Below, piece by piece: positions 5,902-7,441 of a DNA stretch of 7,441 bases (positions within the stretch are counted from its first letter, which is position 1; every line of letters begins with the position of its first letter). The translations under genes were made by a program, and so were the position numbers. The notes under the pieces are model-generated. The model saw only the letters and a program-made list of their open reading frames with translations, was not told the origin of the DNA and did not search any database. Origin of the DNA: an uncultured Lachnoanaerobaculum sp. (GTDB lineage Bacteria; Bacillota; Clostridia; Lachnospirales; Lachnospiraceae); contig CALISX010000237.1 of the NCBI GenBank assembly GCA_938041725.1, positions 1-7,441 of the forward strand, read 5' to 3'.

Positions 5902-7441
5902 GTTTTTTCAAAAATCCTTTGGAGGGACTGGCGGAATACCTTTCCTTACAGGAAAAGATCAAAGAGAAGGTTTTTCCCCTCCAGGCAGGAGGGATGAGCG
6001 AGGCGGCCAAGGCCTACCTCATTACTTGCTTGGGAGGGGAGCGTCCCTGGAAGCTGGTGATTACCCATGATGAAAACAATGCAGGCAGGCTGTATGAGGG
6101 TATAGGCTGCTTTTCCCCCCAGGTGGATTTGTATCCCGCCAGAGATTTGCTTTTTTTTAATGCAGATATCCGGGGCAATCTGATTTTAGCAAACCGGATC
6201 CAGGTGTGGAAGCATTTGGGAGAGGAGAGGGGGGGTATTGTGGTTGCCACAGTGGATGCCCTGATGGATAAGCTGGAGGATTTTAAAAACTTTCACGCCT
6301 CCTCCTTAACCATCCACGCTGCAGATACTTTGGATCTTTCAGAGCTGACGAAATGTTTGGGGGATCTGGGTTATGAACGGAGTTTTTCTGTGGAAAGTCC
6401 CGGGCAGTTTTCTATTCGGGGAGGCATCATTGATATTTTTCCTCTGACGGCGGAGCTGCCGGTGCGGATCGAACTTTGGGATGAGGAAATTGATTCCATG
6501 CGAAGTTTTGATCCCGGGAGCCAGCGTTCTGTGGAAAATCTGGAGCAGATTCGTATTTATCCTGCCAGAGAAAAAGAGCTGGGAGGCGTCTGCTCTTTTT
6601 TGCGTTATTTTGATTCAAAAAAAAGTCTGATTTTTGTGGACGAGCCCTCCCTGGTGATGGATCGGGCCAGAAAACTGGAGGAGGAATATCGTTTAAGTGC
6701 AGTGGGAAGAATGGAGTCGGGAAATTTTTCGCCAGAGGAAATCCCGGACATTTTTTCTGCCGGAGAGATTTTGGAGGATCTCAGGGAAGCTCCTACAGTG
6801 TTTATGAGCAGCCTGGATCTAAGAATCAAGGAGCTGGGGGTGAAGGAATTTTTTTCTTTGGATTCCAGGCAAAGTGCACAGTATCAGAATAGCTTTGAAC
6901 AGCTGCCGGCGGATCTGCAAAAATATCAGTCTCAGAAGTACCGCATCGCCTTGATGAGTCCTTCCAAAACCAGAGCCATGCGTCTGGCGGAAAGCTTTCG
7001 GGAGGACTATGGTCTGAATGCCTTTTTTTCGGACAGCAAAGAGGAGGCGGAGATTTTGCCAGGACAGATTCTTTTGTTTCAGGGAAATCTCCATACGGGC
7101 TTTGAATTTCCTTCCTTAAAGTTTATTGTTATTTCAGAGGGGGATATTTTCGGAAAGCGGAAAAAAAGAACAAAAAAAGTGCGGGAGCAGACCGGGGACC
7201 GGGTCAGTGCTCTGAGTGAACTTTCTCCAGGGGATTATGTAATTCACGAAGACCATGGACTGGGCATCTACCGGGGAATTGAAAAAATTGAGCGGGACGG
7301 GATCACCAAGGACTATGTACGCATTGAGTACCAGGGAGGGGCCAGCTGTTATGTGCCGGTAAGCAAACTGGATCGGATCCAAAGGTATGCCGTCGGTGAG
7401 GCGGTATCTCCAAAGCTGAATAAGCTGGGGGGAACGGAATG
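5898..7441 (+). CDS. mfd: Mfd, transcription-repair coupling factor (3' partial)
   Basis: Mfd is a DNA translocase that removes RNA polymerase stalled at lesions and recruits UvrA for nucleotide-excision repair. The frame is open from ATG 5898 to the right edge, 514 codons of a protein normally about 1,150 residues long. Visible parts are the UvrB-like N-terminal module, with LYPARDLLFF at 78-87 and SPGQFSIRGGIIDIFP at 167-182, a middle linker region, then a basic KRKKRTKK patch and the RNA-polymerase-interaction (CarD-like) domain from about 441 with SPGDYVIHEDHGLGIY. The last residues, PKLNKLGGTE, lead toward the helicase domains outside the window. The start overlaps the pth stop as ATGA, with AGGA (5890-5893) 4 nt upstream, so translation is coupled to pth. 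The length of frame and all motifs look intact. Confidence 0.96.
   Translation, partial: MSFFKNPLEGLAEYLSLQEKIKEKVFPLQAGGMSEAAKAYLITCLGGERPWKLVITHDENNAGRLYEGIGCFSPQVDLYPARDLLFFNADIRGNLILANRIQVWKHLGEERGGIVVATVDALMDKLEDFKNFHASSLTIHAADTLDLSELTKCLGDLGYERSFSVESPGQFSIRGGIIDIFPLTAELPVRIELWDEEIDSMRSFDPGSQRSVENLEQIRIYPAREKELGGVCSFLRYFDSKKSLIFVDEPSLVMDRARKLEEEYRLSAVGRMESGNFSPEEIPDIFSAGEILEDLREAPTVFMSSLDLRIKELGVKEFFSLDSRQSAQYQNSFEQLPADLQKYQSQKYRIALMSPSKTRAMRLAESFREDYGLNAFFSDSKEEAEILPGQILLFQGNLHTGFEFPSLKFIVISEGDIFGKRKKRTKKVREQTGDRVSALSELSPGDYVIHEDHGLGIYRGIEKIERDGITKDYVRIEYQGGASCYVPVSKLDRIQRYAVGEAVSPKLNKLGGTE

Noticed and set aside
6149..6626. Homopolymer runs in mfd (T8 near 6149, G7 near 6230, A8 near 6619) as phase-variation tracts
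   Set aside because: The frame is intact through all of them, such runs are common at this base composition, and mfd is a housekeeping gene.

Overview
The window looks like chromosome of a Gram-positive clostridial bacterium, most likely a Lachnospiraceae-type gut anaerobe. The grounds are inference: moderate G+C, strong AGGAGG ribosome binding sites before groES and groEL, a CIRCE (HrcA) operator on groESL, the pth-mfd gene pair typical of Bacillota, and clostridial-looking protein sequences. I could not run a search, so genus is not assigned.

Layout, left to right. (1) 1-834 (+): the 3' part of larC, for making the nickel-pincer cofactor of lactate racemase; its N-terminus lies before the window. 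(2) 864-2985 (+): groES-groEL behind a CIRCE operator that contains the -35 box of a good promoter. The two genes are separated by a 101-nt spacer holding three consecutive stem-loops. A 22-bp perfect bidirectional terminator (3008-3057) follows. (3) 3096-3548 (-): a small single-pass membrane protein of unknown function, convergent with groEL, with its own promoter at 3610-3638. (4) 3549-3920: a 370-nt divergent intergenic region. It holds that promoter, a LacI-type palindrome, a cre-like site, a possible plus-strand promoter, and a strongly folded leader for the next gene. (5) 3921-5270 (+): a cytoplasmic GH32 sucrose-6-phosphate hydrolase/beta-fructosidase. (6) 5320-5901 (+) pth and 5898-7441 (+) mfd, overlapping by ATGA. 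mfd runs off the right edge, with its N-terminal UvrB-like module and the start of its RNA-polymerase-interaction domain visible.

Most of the window is housekeeping: chaperonin, peptidyl-tRNA recycling and transcription-coupled repair. The least explained part is the leader between about 3706 and 3930. A candidate extended -10 promoter would start a transcript almost exactly at the base of an 80-nt nested hairpin (3742-3821). A second hairpin (3885-3918) then sits between a good Shine-Dalgarno sequence and a start codon otherwise too far away. This suggests a structured, possibly regulatory, mRNA leader for sugar hydrolase expression, or a dispersed palindromic repeat captured as a leader. 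No mobile element, CRISPR array, tRNA or rRNA was seen.
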